Below the pieces are notes generated by a model that was not told the DNA's origin, did no database searches, and saw only the letters and a program-made list of their open reading frames with translations. The position numbers and the translations under genes were made by a program. From JAIBBD01 sp041390685 (GTDB lineage: Bacteria; Chloroflexota; Dehalococcoidia; UBA2979): a stretch of 64,000 nucleotides of DNA. The stretch covers positions 2,046,001-2,110,000 of the forward strand of contig JAWKPL010000001.1 in assembly GCA_041390685.1 (NCBI GenBank), given 5' to 3'. Below are positions 25,217-33,876 of the stretch, in pieces; the stretch's first letter is position 1; every line of letters begins with the position of its first letter.

Positions 25217-26617
25217 CTACGGGTGGATCATGTCCTCAGGACGCACCCACTCGTCGAACTGATCCGAAGTGACATAACCGAGGGCCAATGCCGCTTCTTT
25301 TAGGGTGGTGCCCTCGTGGTGTGCCTGGTGGGCCACCTGGGCCGCCTTATCGTAGCCGATGTGCGGGCTCAGTGCAGTCACCAGCATCAACGACGATTGC
25401 ATCAACTCCTCGATGCGGCTCATGTTAGGTTGAATCCCGGCCACCATGTTGTCGGTGAACGACCGCGCGGCGTCGCCGATCAACCGCAGGCTCTGCAGCG
25501 TGTTGTAGACGATGACCGGCTTGAACACGTTCAGCTCGAAGTGGCCGGTGGCGCCGCCAATGTTCACCGCGACGTCATTCCCCATCACCTGGGCGCAGAC
25601 CATCGTCAGCGCCTCGGACTGCGTCGGGTTCACCTTGCCCGGCATGATCGAGGAACCGGGCTCGTTCTCCGGGAGCATGAGCTCGGCGATGCCGGCGCGC
25701 GGGCCCGACCCGAGGAACCGGATGTCGTTCGCGATCTTCATCAACGAGGCCGAAACCGTCTTCAACTGCCCCGACAGCTCCACCTGGGCGTCGTGTGCCG
25801 CCAGCGACTCGAACTTGTTCGGCGCGGTGACGAACGGCAGTCCGGTGATGCGGCTGATTTCCGCCGCGACGCGGTCTGCGTACTCGGGGTGCGTGTTCAA
25901 CCCGGTGCCGACGGCAGTGCCGCCGAGCGCCAGCTCGTACAACCGTGGCAGCACGCCCTCGATGCGGGCGATGCCATAGGTGACCTGCTGGACGTACCCG
26001 GAGAACTCCTGCCCGAGCGTGAGCGGCGTCGCGTCCATCAGGTGGGTGCGCCCGATCTTCACGATCGACTCGAACGCGGTCGACTTCGCCTGCAGCGCGT
26101 CACGCAGGTAGCGCAGGCCCGGCAGCGTCAGGTGCACGACCTGCTCCGCCGTCGCCACCGCCATCGCGCCCGGGAACACGTCGTTCGAGGACTGTGACAT
26201 GTTCACGTGGTCGTTGGGATGCACCGGGTCCTTCGAACCCAGCGTGCCGCCGAGGATCTCGATCGCGCGGTTGGAGATCACCTCGTTGGCGTTCATGTTC
26301 GTCTGGGTGCCGGACCCGGTCTGCCACACGACGAGCGGGAAGTGGTCGTCCAGCTTCCCGTCGATCACCTCCTGCGCCGCCTCGCGGATCGCATTCGCCC
26401 GCGTGGCGTCGAGCTTGCCGAGGTCCTCGTTCACCGTCGCCGAGGCGTGCTTGATGATGGCGAGCGCCCGGATCAGCGGGCGCGGGAACCGCTCGCCACC
26501 GATCTTGAAGTTCTGCAGCGAACGCTGCGTCTGCGCGCCCCAGTACACACCAGCGTCGACCTCGATCGGGCCGAAGCTGTCGGACTCGACGCGCGTGCCT
26601 GCGCTCATCGTGGTCAT
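25217..26617 (-). CDS. fumC: Fumarate hydratase class II
   Basis: 466 residues from the ATG with AAGGGA seven bases upstream. Superfamily motifs: SGTQTNMNANEVI near residue 100, HPNDHVNMSQSSNDVFPGAM, the signature GSSIMPGKVNPTQSEAL, and GATGHFELNVFKP. It hydrates fumarate to malate. It is the last gene of a minus-strand TCA run (carboxylase beta, icd, mdh, fumC), 22 bases after mdh. The oxygen-stable class II type fits an aerobic cycle with the sdh genes nearby. Confidence 0.97.
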   Translation of the reverse strand: MTTMSAGTRVESDSFGPIEVDAGVYWGAQTQRSLQNFKIGGERFPRPLIRALAIIKHASATVNEDLGKLDATRANAIREAAQEVIDGKLDDHFPLVVWQTGSGTQTNMNANEVISNRAIEILGGTLGSKDPVHPNDHVNMSQSSNDVFPGAMAVATAEQVVHLTLPGLRYLRDALQAKSTAFESIVKIGRTHLMDATPLTLGQEFSGYVQQVTYGIARIEGVLPRLYELALGGTAVGTGLNTHPEYADRVAAEISRITGLPFVTAPNKFESLAAHDAQVELSGQLKTVSASLMKIANDIRFLGSGPRAGIAELMLPENEPGSSIMPGKVNPTQSEALTMVCAQVMGNDVAVNIGGATGHFELNVFKPVIVYNTLQSLRLIGDAARSFTDNMVAGIQPNMSRIEELMQSSLMLVTALSPHIGYDKAAQVAHQAHHEGTTLKEAALALGYVTSDQFDEWVRPEDMIHP

Positions 26618-26639
26618 GTCGTCGTCCCTTGCTCCCGGT

Positions 26640-27575
26640 CTACGCGGCGGCCGGCGTCGCCTTCACCAGGTCGCGCACCGCGGCGCCCGCCGCCTTGATC
26701 GCGGCTACCTCATCGTCGGCCAGAGGCGGCGCGTACACCTTCTGGATGCCGCCCTCACCGACGAGGACCGGCGCGCCGACGTAGCCGTTGCGCACGCCCC
26801 ATTGCCCGGAGAGCAGCGTCGCGCACGGCAGCACCCGCCGCTGGTCGAGCAGCACCGCGTCCACCATCTCGATGGTCGCGGCTGCGGGGGCGATGAACGC
26901 GCTGCCGGTCTTGAGCAGCTCGACGATCTCAGCGCCGCCACGCTTCGTGCGCTCCACCACCGCCTGCACCTTCTTCGGCGTCAGGATCTGGGTCAGCGGC
27001 ACGCCGCCCACCGTCGCGTTCGACACGATCGGCACCATCGTCGCCTCGGTGTGACCGCCGAGGACCCACGCGCTCACGTCGCGTACGGACATCCCCGTCT
27101 CCATCGCGATGAACGTCCGGTAGCGCGCGGTGTCGAGCATGCCGCCCTGACCGATCACGCGCTCCTTCGGCAGCCCGCTCGCGTCGAGGGCAACGTGGCA
27201 CATCGCGTCCATCGGGTTCGCGAAGATGATGAACACTGCATCGGGCGAGTGCTCGACTGCGTTCTTCACCACGCTGCGGACGATGCTCGCGTTCGTGCCC
27301 AGCAGGTCTTCTCGCGTCATGCCTGGCTTGCGCGGCACTCCCGAGGTTACGACGACCACGTCCGAGTTCGCCGTGCGCTTCCAGTCGTTGGTCCCCACGA
27401 TCGAGGACGAGAACCCGACCCACGGCGCGGACTCGGCGATGTCGAGCGCCTTGCCCTGGGGCAGACCTTCGACAATGTCGATCACGACGACGTCAGCATA
27501 GCCACGCGCCGCCATCATCTGCGCCATCGCGCTGCCGGTCATGCCGGCGCCGACAAACGTCACCTTCTTACGCAG
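26640..27575 (-). CDS. mdh: Malate dehydrogenase (LDH-like, Chloroflexus type)
   Basis: About 311 residues. NAD-binding starts VTFVGAGMTGSAMAQ; VVIDIVEGLPQGKALDIAES gives the acidic end of beta-2 for NAD; VTSGVPRKPGMTREDLL and ANPMDAM follow. The catalytic His is in GGHTEATMVP, altered from the usual GGHGDTMVP. I place the start at CTG (27575), reading LRKKVTFVGAG, because GGAGGAG lies seven bases upstream and close homologues begin MRKK; GTG at 27563 is the conservative alternative but has no spaced ribosome-binding site. It oxidises malate to oxaloacetate between icd and fumC in one operon. Confidence 0.9.
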   Translation of the reverse strand: MRKKVTFVGAGMTGSAMAQMMAARGYADVVVIDIVEGLPQGKALDIAESAPWVGFSSSIVGTNDWKRTANSDVVVVTSGVPRKPGMTREDLLGTNASIVRSVVKNAVEHSPDAVFIIFANPMDAMCHVALDASGLPKERVIGQGGMLDTARYRTFIAMETGMSVRDVSAWVLGGHTEATMVPIVSNATVGGVPLTQILTPKKVQAVVERTKRGGAEIVELLKTGSAFIAPAAATIEMVDAVLLDQRRVLPCATLLSGQWGVRNGYVGAPVLVGEGGIQKVYAPPLADDEVAAIKAAGAAVRDLVKATPAAA

Positions 27576-27675
27576 AGCGCATCTCCTCCACTTCGTCCCG
27601 AAGGACGCCCGCCGCTCGGGCTGAGCCCGGCGATTCAGTTTCGCGTCTAGAACCGCGTCCGCACGAAGTCCGCGG

Positions 27676-28893
27676 CTACGCCGCGATCGCCGCGTGCAGC
27701 CGCTCGTCGAGCTTTGCCAGGAACTCCTGCGTCGTCAGCCACGGCTGTTCCGGGCCAATCAGGATCGCGAGGTCCTTCGTCATGAAGCCCGCCTCGACCG
27801 TCTCGACGCACACCCGCTCCAGCACGTTCGCGAAAAACTCCAGGTCCGGGTTGTTGTCGAGGTTCGCGCGATGGTTGAGCCCGCGCGTCCAGGCGAAGAT
27901 CGAGGCGATCGGGTTCGTGGAGGTGGGGTTTCCCTTCTGGTGCTCGCGGTAATGCCGCGTCACCGTGCCGTGCGCCGCTTCCGCCTCGACGGTCTGCCCG
28001 TCCGGCGTCAGCAGCACCGAGGTCATCAACCCGAGCGATCCGAAGCCCTGCGCCACCACGTCCGACTGCACGTCCCCGTCGTAGTTCTTGGCCGCCCATA
28101 CGAATCGGCCGCTCGACTTGAGCGCCTGCGCGACCATGTCGTCGATCAACCGGTGCTCGTACCAGATCCCCGCGTCGGCGAAGCGGTCTCTGAACTCGGC
28201 GTCGAAGACCTCCTGGAACAGGTCTTTGAACCGGCCGTCGTAGGACTTGAGGATCGTGTTCTTCGTCGAAAGGTAGACTGGCCAGGCGCGCTGCAGCCCG
28301 TAGTTGAACGACGCCCGCGCGAAGCCACGAATCGACTCATCGAGGTTGTACATCGCCATCGCGATGCCGCCGCCGGGAAAGTCGAACACCTCCCGCTCGA
28401 TCGGCGCGCCCCCGTCCCGCGGCACGAACGTCACGGTCAGCTTGCCCGGCCCCGGCACCACGAAGTCCGTCGCGCGGTACTGGTCGCCGTACGCGTGACG
28501 GCCAATGACGATCGGGTCCGTCCATCCCGGCACGAGGCGGGGCACGTTGCGGCAGATGATCGGCTCGCGAAACACGGTCCCGCCAAGGATGTTGCGGATC
28601 GTCCCGTTCGGGGACTTCCACATTTCCTTCAGCCCGAACTCCTCGACGCGTGCCTCGTCGGGCGTGATGGTGGCGCACTTCACGCCGACGCCGTACTGCT
28701 TGATCGCCTCTGCCGCGTCGACCGTGACCTGGTCGTTGGTCGCGTCGCGGTTCTCAATGCCGAGGTCGTAGTAGCGCAGGTCGATATCGAGGTACGGGAG
28801 GATCAGCCGGTCCTTGATGAAGCCCCAGATGATCCGCGTCATCTCGTCGCCATCGAGCTCGACGACGGGGTTCGCTACCTTGATCTTCGCCAT
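27676..28893 (-). CDS. icd: NADP-dependent isocitrate dehydrogenase, eukaryote-like type II
   Basis: 405 residues. The opening VVELDGDEMTRIIWGFIKDR and LPYLDIDLRYYDLGIENRD identify the homodimeric, eukaryote-like IDH subfamily. Substrate-binding TITPDEARVEEFGLKEMWKS, SPNGTIRN, and RHAYGDQYRATDF are intact, as is the late region AHGTVTRHYREHQKGNPTST. It converts isocitrate to 2-oxoglutarate and supplies NADPH. It is 49 bases downstream of the carboxylase gene and about 100 bases upstream of mdh. Confidence 0.96.
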   Translation of the reverse strand: MAKIKVANPVVELDGDEMTRIIWGFIKDRLILPYLDIDLRYYDLGIENRDATNDQVTVDAAEAIKQYGVGVKCATITPDEARVEEFGLKEMWKSPNGTIRNILGGTVFREPIICRNVPRLVPGWTDPIVIGRHAYGDQYRATDFVVPGPGKLTVTFVPRDGGAPIEREVFDFPGGGIAMAMYNLDESIRGFARASFNYGLQRAWPVYLSTKNTILKSYDGRFKDLFQEVFDAEFRDRFADAGIWYEHRLIDDMVAQALKSSGRFVWAAKNYDGDVQSDVVAQGFGSLGLMTSVLLTPDGQTVEAEAAHGTVTRHYREHQKGNPTSTNPIASIFAWTRGLNHRANLDNNPDLEFFANVLERVCVETVEAGFMTKDLAILIGPEQPWLTTQEFLAKLDERLHAAIAA

Positions 28894-28941
28894 ATCGCTA
28901 ACCTTCGATTCCCGTCCCCCGCTCGATGGCGCGAGGCCAGA

Positions 28942-30489
28942 TTACAGCGGGATGTTCCCGTGCTTCTTCGCCGGCGGCGCCTCCGACTTGTGGCGCAGCA
29001 TCGCCAGCGCGTGTGCGATCTTTGCTCGCGTGTCTCGAGGGTCGATGACGTCGTCGACGTAACCATGCGCAGCCGCGATGTACGGGTGCTCCAGACGGCG
29101 CTTGTAGTCCGCGACCAGCTCCGCGCGCGCGACGTCCGGGTCGGCGGCCGCCTGGATCTCACGCCGGTTGATGATGTTCACCGCCTGGCCGCCGCCCATG
29201 ACCGCGATCGCCGCGCCGGGCCACGCGTAGTTGATGTCCACCCCCAGGTGCTTCGATCCCATCGCCACGTATGCGCCGCCGAACGCCTTGCGCGTGATCA
29301 CCGTAACCTTCGGTACCGTCGCCTCCGCGTAGGCGTACAGCACCTTCGCGCCGTGAGAGATGATCCCGCCGTACTCCTGCGCGATTCCGGGAAGGTATCC
29401 AGGCACGTCCACCAGCGTCACGATCGGGATGTTGAACGAGTCGCAGAAGCGCACGAAGCGCGCCGCCTTGCGCGACGAGTCGATATCCAGCACACCGCCG
29501 AGGTACATCGGCTGGTTCGCCACGATGCCAACGCTGCGGCCGCCGATGCGGCCCAGTCCCACGACTATGTTCTGCGCGAAATACTGGTGGACCTCCATGA
29601 AGTCCCCGTTGTCGACCAGCCGCTCGATGATGTCGCGGACGTCGTACGGCAGCGTCTCTTCATCCGGCACGATAGTCAGGATGTCGTCGAGCTTGCGCGA
29701 CGGGTCGTCGCCCGTGTCGACGACGGGCGGGTCCTCCATGTTGTTCGAGGGCAGGAACGAGAGCAGCCGCCTGACTTCCGCCAGGCACGATTCCTCGTCC
29801 GGCAGAGAAAACTGTGCGACGCCCGACTTGGCGGCGTGCGACATGGCCCCGCCCAGCTCCTCGAACGTCGTCTTCTCGCCGGTGACGCTCTGAATCACGT
29901 CCGGCCCGGTGATGTACATCTGGGAGGTGCCCTCGACCATGAAGATGAAGTCCGTGATCGCGGGCGAATAGACGGCGCCTCCGGCGGAGGGCCCCATGAT
30001 CACGCTGATCTGCGGGATCACCCCGGACGTCCGCACGTTGCGGAAGAAGATGTCGCCGTAGCCCGCGAGCGAGCCGACGCCCTCCTGGATACGCGCCCCA
30101 CCAGAGTCGTTCAACCCGATGACGGGCGCACCCGTCGACGCCGCGTGGTCCATCATCTTCGAGATCTTCTCGCCCATGACCTCGGACAGCGACCCGCCGA
30201 AGAGCGTGAAGTCCTGCGCGAATACGAAGACGGGACGCCCGTCTACGCGCCCCCAGCCCGTCACGACGGCGTCCCCATAGAACCGCTCGCCGTCACTCTC
30301 GTTCTCGTCCCAGTCGACCGCCAGCGCGTCCAGTTCCTCGAAGGTGCCGGGGTCCACCAGCATTGCGATGCGCTCGCGCGCGGTCAGCTTCCCTCGCTCG
30401 TGCTGCGCGTCGATCCGGTCCTGGCCGCCGCCCAGCGCAGCGCGCTGCTTCAGCGCGGCCAGGTACTCCAGCTTCTCTTCAAACGACAT
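28942..30489 (-). CDS. Acyl-CoA carboxylase carboxyltransferase (beta) subunit, propionyl/acetyl-CoA type
   Basis: 515 residues with both crotonase-like halves. N-half: GKLTARERIAMLVDPGTFEE, VFVFAQDFTLFGGSLSEVMG, LNDSGGARIQEGVGSLAGYG, MGPSAGGAVYSPAITDF. C-half: FNIPIVTLVDVPGYLPGIAQ, HGAKVLYAYAEATVPKVTVI, RKAFGGAYVAMGSKHLG. The two oxyanion-hole Gly-Gly/Gly-Ala elements are intact. It moves carboxyl from carboxybiotin to propionyl-CoA or acetyl-CoA. The biotin carboxylase and carrier are probably those at 44390-46440. It heads the TCA run, suggesting a propionate or anaplerotic link. Confidence 0.94.
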   Translation of the reverse strand: MSFEEKLEYLAALKQRAALGGGQDRIDAQHERGKLTARERIAMLVDPGTFEELDALAVDWDENESDGERFYGDAVVTGWGRVDGRPVFVFAQDFTLFGGSLSEVMGEKISKMMDHAASTGAPVIGLNDSGGARIQEGVGSLAGYGDIFFRNVRTSGVIPQISVIMGPSAGGAVYSPAITDFIFMVEGTSQMYITGPDVIQSVTGEKTTFEELGGAMSHAAKSGVAQFSLPDEESCLAEVRRLLSFLPSNNMEDPPVVDTGDDPSRKLDDILTIVPDEETLPYDVRDIIERLVDNGDFMEVHQYFAQNIVVGLGRIGGRSVGIVANQPMYLGGVLDIDSSRKAARFVRFCDSFNIPIVTLVDVPGYLPGIAQEYGGIISHGAKVLYAYAEATVPKVTVITRKAFGGAYVAMGSKHLGVDINYAWPGAAIAVMGGGQAVNIINRREIQAAADPDVARAELVADYKRRLEHPYIAAAHGYVDDVIDPRDTRAKIAHALAMLRHKSEAPPAKKHGNIPL

Positions 30490-30572
30490 CTAGACTCACT
30501 CTCCGGTGTCCAGAGTGTGTGGACGATCTTCGGGAGAGTATCGGCGGTATCGCCGCACGGCGCCAGCGCGCG

Positions 30573-31217
30573 TCACCCGCCGGGGATGATCAGCACGTCC
30601 CCCACGCTCAACTCGTCGAGGCTCTCCACAGTGCGGTTGTTCGCCGCGGCGAGCTGCTCCAGCGTCACACCGAACCGCACCGCGATCGAACCGGCCAGGT
30701 CGCCGCTCTGCACCGTGTAGCGCTCGCCCCCACCTGCCGGCGTGCTCGTCGCCACCGCCGTACCGGCGGGCGGTGCGGTTGCGACGGATGTGGCTGCCGG
30801 CGTGGCCGCGGATGTCGCTGCGGGCGGAGCCACCGTGGACTGTCCGCTCGGGATCACGATCTCCTGCCCCGCGCGCAGATCCGACGCGCTCTCGAGGTTG
30901 TTTCGCGTCATGATCGCCTCAACGGTGGTCCCGTACCGTCCGGCGAGCGCGATCAGCGTGTCACCCGCCTGGACGACGTAATTCACGTCGCCACCCGTGG
31001 AGCCGCCTCCGGTGGCGCCTCCATTACCTGTCGTGGCTCCCCCGGTGGAGCCGCCTGTTCCGTTACCGCTCACGATGATGACGTTCGGCTGCACGGCGTA
31101 CGGCGTCGCCGTCGCGATCGGCGTGTTCGACTCTTCGGGTTGAAGGATCCCGTCGTCGTCGCCACAGGCGGCGGCGAATGTCAGCAGGACAGCGGTGAGG
31201 AGTGCGGCGAGTCGCAT
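30573..31217 (-). CDS. Lipoprotein with two LysM domains
   Basis: 214 residues. Signal MRLAALLTAVLLTFAAAC ends in a lipobox Cys. A Thr/Gly-rich linker leads to LysM 1 (YVVQAGDTLIALAGRYGTT, NNLESASDLRAGQEIVIP, about residues 81-125) and, after a Pro/Ala/Thr linker, LysM 2 (YTVQSGDLAGSIAVRFGVT, NNRTVESLDELSVGDVLIIP, to the C-terminus). LysM binds peptidoglycan-type glycans, so this is a cell-surface protein. No enzymatic domain is present. Confidence 0.85.
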   Translation of the reverse strand: MRLAALLTAVLLTFAAACGDDDGILQPEESNTPIATATPYAVQPNVIIVSGNGTGGSTGGATTGNGGATGGGSTGGDVNYVVQAGDTLIALAGRYGTTVEAIMTRNNLESASDLRAGQEIVIPSGQSTVAPPAATSAATPAATSVATAPPAGTAVATSTPAGGGERYTVQSGDLAGSIAVRFGVTLEQLAAANNRTVESLDELSVGDVLIIPGG

Positions 31218-31262
31218 CGGCGTCCGTATCGAGGGGAGGCTCCGGTCATCGTAGCCGAGCCG

Positions 31263-32555
31263 TCAGCCCGCGAGCAATCGGTCCAGTACCGCCGCCGCCG
31301 CCTCCAGGAACTCATCGAGGTCGTTCTCAGAGACGTTGTTCAGGTCGTCCTCGGCCGTGTGGATGAACTCGTCGTCGCCGGAATAGAACATCAATGCTGG
31401 CACGCCGGCCGCCTGGAACGAAGCATGGTCCGAGGACGTGCCCGGCCCGAACGAGGTGATCGTCCGGACATCGAAGTCGCGCTCCGCGGCGATTGCGGCC
31501 GCGATCTCGGTCAGCGGCTCGTCACCGATGAACGTCGGGCGGGTCGCCTTCGCGACCATATCGAAGTTCATCATGAACGCGGCGCCTCCGACATCATGCT
31601 CGCGGACGAACGCCCGCGACCCGATCAGGCCAACTTCCTCCGCGCCGAACGCGACGACACATACGCCGTCGGTCCGTCGCGTCCGCGCCAGCTCGATCAG
31701 CAGCGACGTCCCGGAGGCGTTGTCGTTCGCCCCCGGCCCCGCCGGTACCGAGTCGTAATGCGCCCCGAGGTACGCGGTGCAGGCCGCGTCGCTTGGCTTC
31801 GCCACCACGTTCTGCGACCGCCCGCTCACCCGGTTCGTCTGCACTTCGATCGTCACGCCACCGCCGGTCGCCCCAAGGGTCTGCCCCGATGCGCGCGCGA
31901 CGCTCACCGCCGGGATGCGGGCGGGCTCACCACCGAGGTCGCCGCGGAACATCCCGTCCTCGTTGTTGACGACCACGACGCCGGTCGCCCCGGCTGCCTG
32001 GGCGTTGCGCACCTTCTCCCCGAACGTAATCTCGCCACGGTCCAGCAGCGCGATCTTCCCCGCGACGTTCACCGCCGCGAGGTCACCAGCCCGCCCGAGG
32101 CCCGCCTGGACGAGGTCGCCCGTCACCGTGCCGTTGGGCGACCCGTTGAGGGGGGCGGCCTCCACCGTCGCTCCATCGTCGAGGCGAAGCATCGCGGAGC
32201 CCCCCAGCGTCGCCTGCACGTCGAACTCCTCCAGCGTCACACGGTAGCCGGCGGCCTCCAGTTGCTGCTGGATGTACTCCGCCGCTCGCCGCTCCTCCGC
32301 CGTGGTGGCCGGACGCGAGCCGATATCGCCCGCGAGGACCCGCAGGTGCTCCATGGCGCGCTCCGCGCTCGGCTCGGAGCGCGTGACCGCACCGCCCGTG
32401 GCGGTCAGGGTGGCCGCCGCCCCGGCCGGGGTGCCGCTGCCCGCCTCGGGTGTGCTCGGCTCGGCGGGCGTCCCGCCGCAGCCGGCGGACAGCGCTACGA
32501 GGAAGATCGCAAGCGCGGCCCAGGACGCGCGTCTGGCCCGAGACGAGGAGGACAT
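31263..32555 (-). CDS. M28-family aminopeptidase lipoprotein with PA domain
   Basis: 430 residues from MSSSSRARRASWAALAIFLV, lipobox LSAGC. A protease-associated insert is visible at about residues 165-235 (VNVAGKIALLDRGEITFGEK, AGATGVVVVNNEDG). The M28 zinc site is seen in YLGAHYDSVPAGPGANDNAS (His and bridging Asp), FGAEEVGLIGS (Glu-Glu), the Asp after FMMNF, and a late His in DEFIHTAEDD. It should remove N-terminal residues from peptides outside the cell. The downstream LysM lipoprotein is 46 bases away on the same strand. Confidence 0.88.
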   Translation of the reverse strand: MSSSSRARRASWAALAIFLVALSAGCGGTPAEPSTPEAGSGTPAGAAATLTATGGAVTRSEPSAERAMEHLRVLAGDIGSRPATTAEERRAAEYIQQQLEAAGYRVTLEEFDVQATLGGSAMLRLDDGATVEAAPLNGSPNGTVTGDLVQAGLGRAGDLAAVNVAGKIALLDRGEITFGEKVRNAQAAGATGVVVVNNEDGMFRGDLGGEPARIPAVSVARASGQTLGATGGGVTIEVQTNRVSGRSQNVVAKPSDAACTAYLGAHYDSVPAGPGANDNASGTSLLIELARTRRTDGVCVVAFGAEEVGLIGSRAFVREHDVGGAAFMMNFDMVAKATRPTFIGDEPLTEIAAAIAAERDFDVRTITSFGPGTSSDHASFQAAGVPALMFYSGDDEFIHTAEDDLNNVSENDLDEFLEAAAAVLDRLLAG

Positions 32556-32600
32556 ACGACAGACCAATCGGGGGAGCGAAGGTCCGAGTGAGGGCGGGGG

Positions 32601-33041
32601 TTACCGCCGCTGGCGGCTCCACCATCGGCGCATCCGGCCGCTAAGGCCGCTCGACGAATCGTACGACACCGGGCGTCCTCGCCAGTACTGCTGCTGACCG
32701 CGTCCGCTCGGCGCACTGCGGCCCCCGCTTGCGATCATCAGCACGAAGCTCGTGATGAATAGCACCAGTCCGGCATACAACAGCCATGGCCAGACGAACG
32801 GCACGCTGCGGAGGAACAGCGACGCGAGGATGAAAACGAACGCCAGCAGCATCAGCTGCGAGAGGGAGACCCGAGCCAGTTCGCGCGTGATCCCCTGCGT
32901 CGCGGACGCGAAGGCGTTCCGCGCTCCCGTCGCGCGCTTCGAGGTGGCCCGCTGCCGCCGCTCCGCGGCCGACGGGAACTGCTCGATGTTCTCGAGTATC
33001 TCGTTGATTTCCCGCTCGAGCCGGTCCGGTCGCTCCGGCAT
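32601..33041 (-). CDS. Small membrane protein of unknown function
   Basis: 146 residues from MPERPDRLEREINEILENIE, with CAGGGG upstream. An N-terminal helical Arg/Glu-rich part (residues 1-60) precedes two adjacent hydrophobic helices (LMLLAFVFILASLFLRSVPF, WPWLLYAGLVLFITSFVLMI), then a Ser/Gly/Arg-rich cytoplasmic tail ending RRWWSRQRR. The same layout occurs in many Chloroflexota and actinobacterial hypothetical proteins. I do not recognise a function. It lies 45 bases upstream of the M28 gene. Confidence 0.65.
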   Translation of the reverse strand: MPERPDRLEREINEILENIEQFPSAAERRQRATSKRATGARNAFASATQGITRELARVSLSQLMLLAFVFILASLFLRSVPFVWPWLLYAGLVLFITSFVLMIASGGRSAPSGRGQQQYWRGRPVSYDSSSGLSGRMRRWWSRQRR

Positions 33042-33201
33042 GTCAAATCCCCTGTCCCCCTCGACCCCTGAGGGCGGCCGCTCCGTCCATTGTACAGCCG
33101 TCCGAGCCGCGTACCGCCCGGTCGCTTGACCCAATCCGCCCCGGCTCATAGGTTGGAAGGCCTCACCATCTTCTTCCGGACACCCGCAGGAGCATCAGAC
33201 G

Positions 33202-33873
33202 ATGCCGGACACCTATGCCGCTGAACCCCGCGCGCTGCTTGGCAAGGCGGTAGCGCGACTGCGCCGCCAGGGCGTGCTTCCCGCGAACATCTACGGTCGC
33301 GGCGTCACCTCGACCGCCGTCCAGGTCGCGGCCCGCGACGTGCGCACGCTGCTGCAGGCGCATGGCCTGAACACCCTCGTCAATCTGCAGGTGTCCGGCG
33401 AAGGCCAGCCGCGCTCCGTCGTCGTCCGCAAAGTGCAGCGCCACCCCGTATCGAGGCAGCTCGAGCACGTTGACTTCTACCAGGTCGACCTTGCCCGGCC
33501 GATCCAGGGCCCGGTGCCGGTCGTCCTCGTCGGCGAGGCCCCGGCCGTACACACGTACCGTGCGCTGCTCCTGCAGTCCGTGGACGCCGTCGTCGTCGAG
33601 GCCCTGCCCGCGCAGATGCCGTCCTCGATCGAGTTGTCCATCGATGGCATGCGGGCGCCGGACGCTACGGTCTCCGTCGCGGACATTCAGCCGCCCGCCG
33701 GCGTCACGATCGTTACCGCGCCTGATGTCGTCATCGCTGCCATCAGCCGCGCCCGTGGATCGGCTGCCGCTGCCGGTGAGAGCCTGCCGGAAGGCGAGCA
33801 GGAAGAGACCATCGAGGGCGAGGGCGAGCCCGCGGCCGAGGATGCCGCGCCCGAGGGCGGCGACGCCGAGTAG
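33202..33873 (+). CDS. rplY: 50S ribosomal protein L25, general stress (CTC) type
   Basis: 223 residues. The N-terminal 5S-rRNA-binding domain has GKAVARLRRQGVLPANIYGR, VVRKVQRHPVSRQLEHVDFY. The CTC beta domain follows (IQGPVPVVLVGEAPAVH, IELSIDGMRAPDATVSVADI), ending in an acidic Glu/Ala-rich tail from about residue 190. The two-domain form binds 5S rRNA. It is convergent with rlmN, three bases between stops. Confidence 0.95.
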   Translation: MPDTYAAEPRALLGKAVARLRRQGVLPANIYGRGVTSTAVQVAARDVRTLLQAHGLNTLVNLQVSGEGQPRSVVVRKVQRHPVSRQLEHVDFYQVDLARPIQGPVPVVLVGEAPAVHTYRALLLQSVDAVVVEALPAQMPSSIELSIDGMRAPDATVSVADIQPPAGVTIVTAPDVVIAAISRARGSAAAAGESLPEGEQEETIEGEGEPAAEDAAPEGGDAE

Positions 33874-33876
33874 GCG

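Noticed and set aside
27568..27582. A four-codon upstream ORF (ATG to TAA) just after the mdh Shine-Dalgarno
   Set aside because: It is out of frame and probably a chance ATG; the in-frame CTG explains the Shine-Dalgarno better.
27694..30720. A 1008-codon open frame on the plus strand across icd and the carboxylase beta gene
   Set aside because: It is antisense to two certain genes, its product is Arg/Val/His-rich with no domain, and such frames are common opposite GC-rich coding sequence.
30363..32591. A 742-codon plus-strand open frame opposite the LysM and M28 genes
   Set aside because: Composition is typical of an antisense shadow; both minus-strand genes have signals and catalytic motifs.
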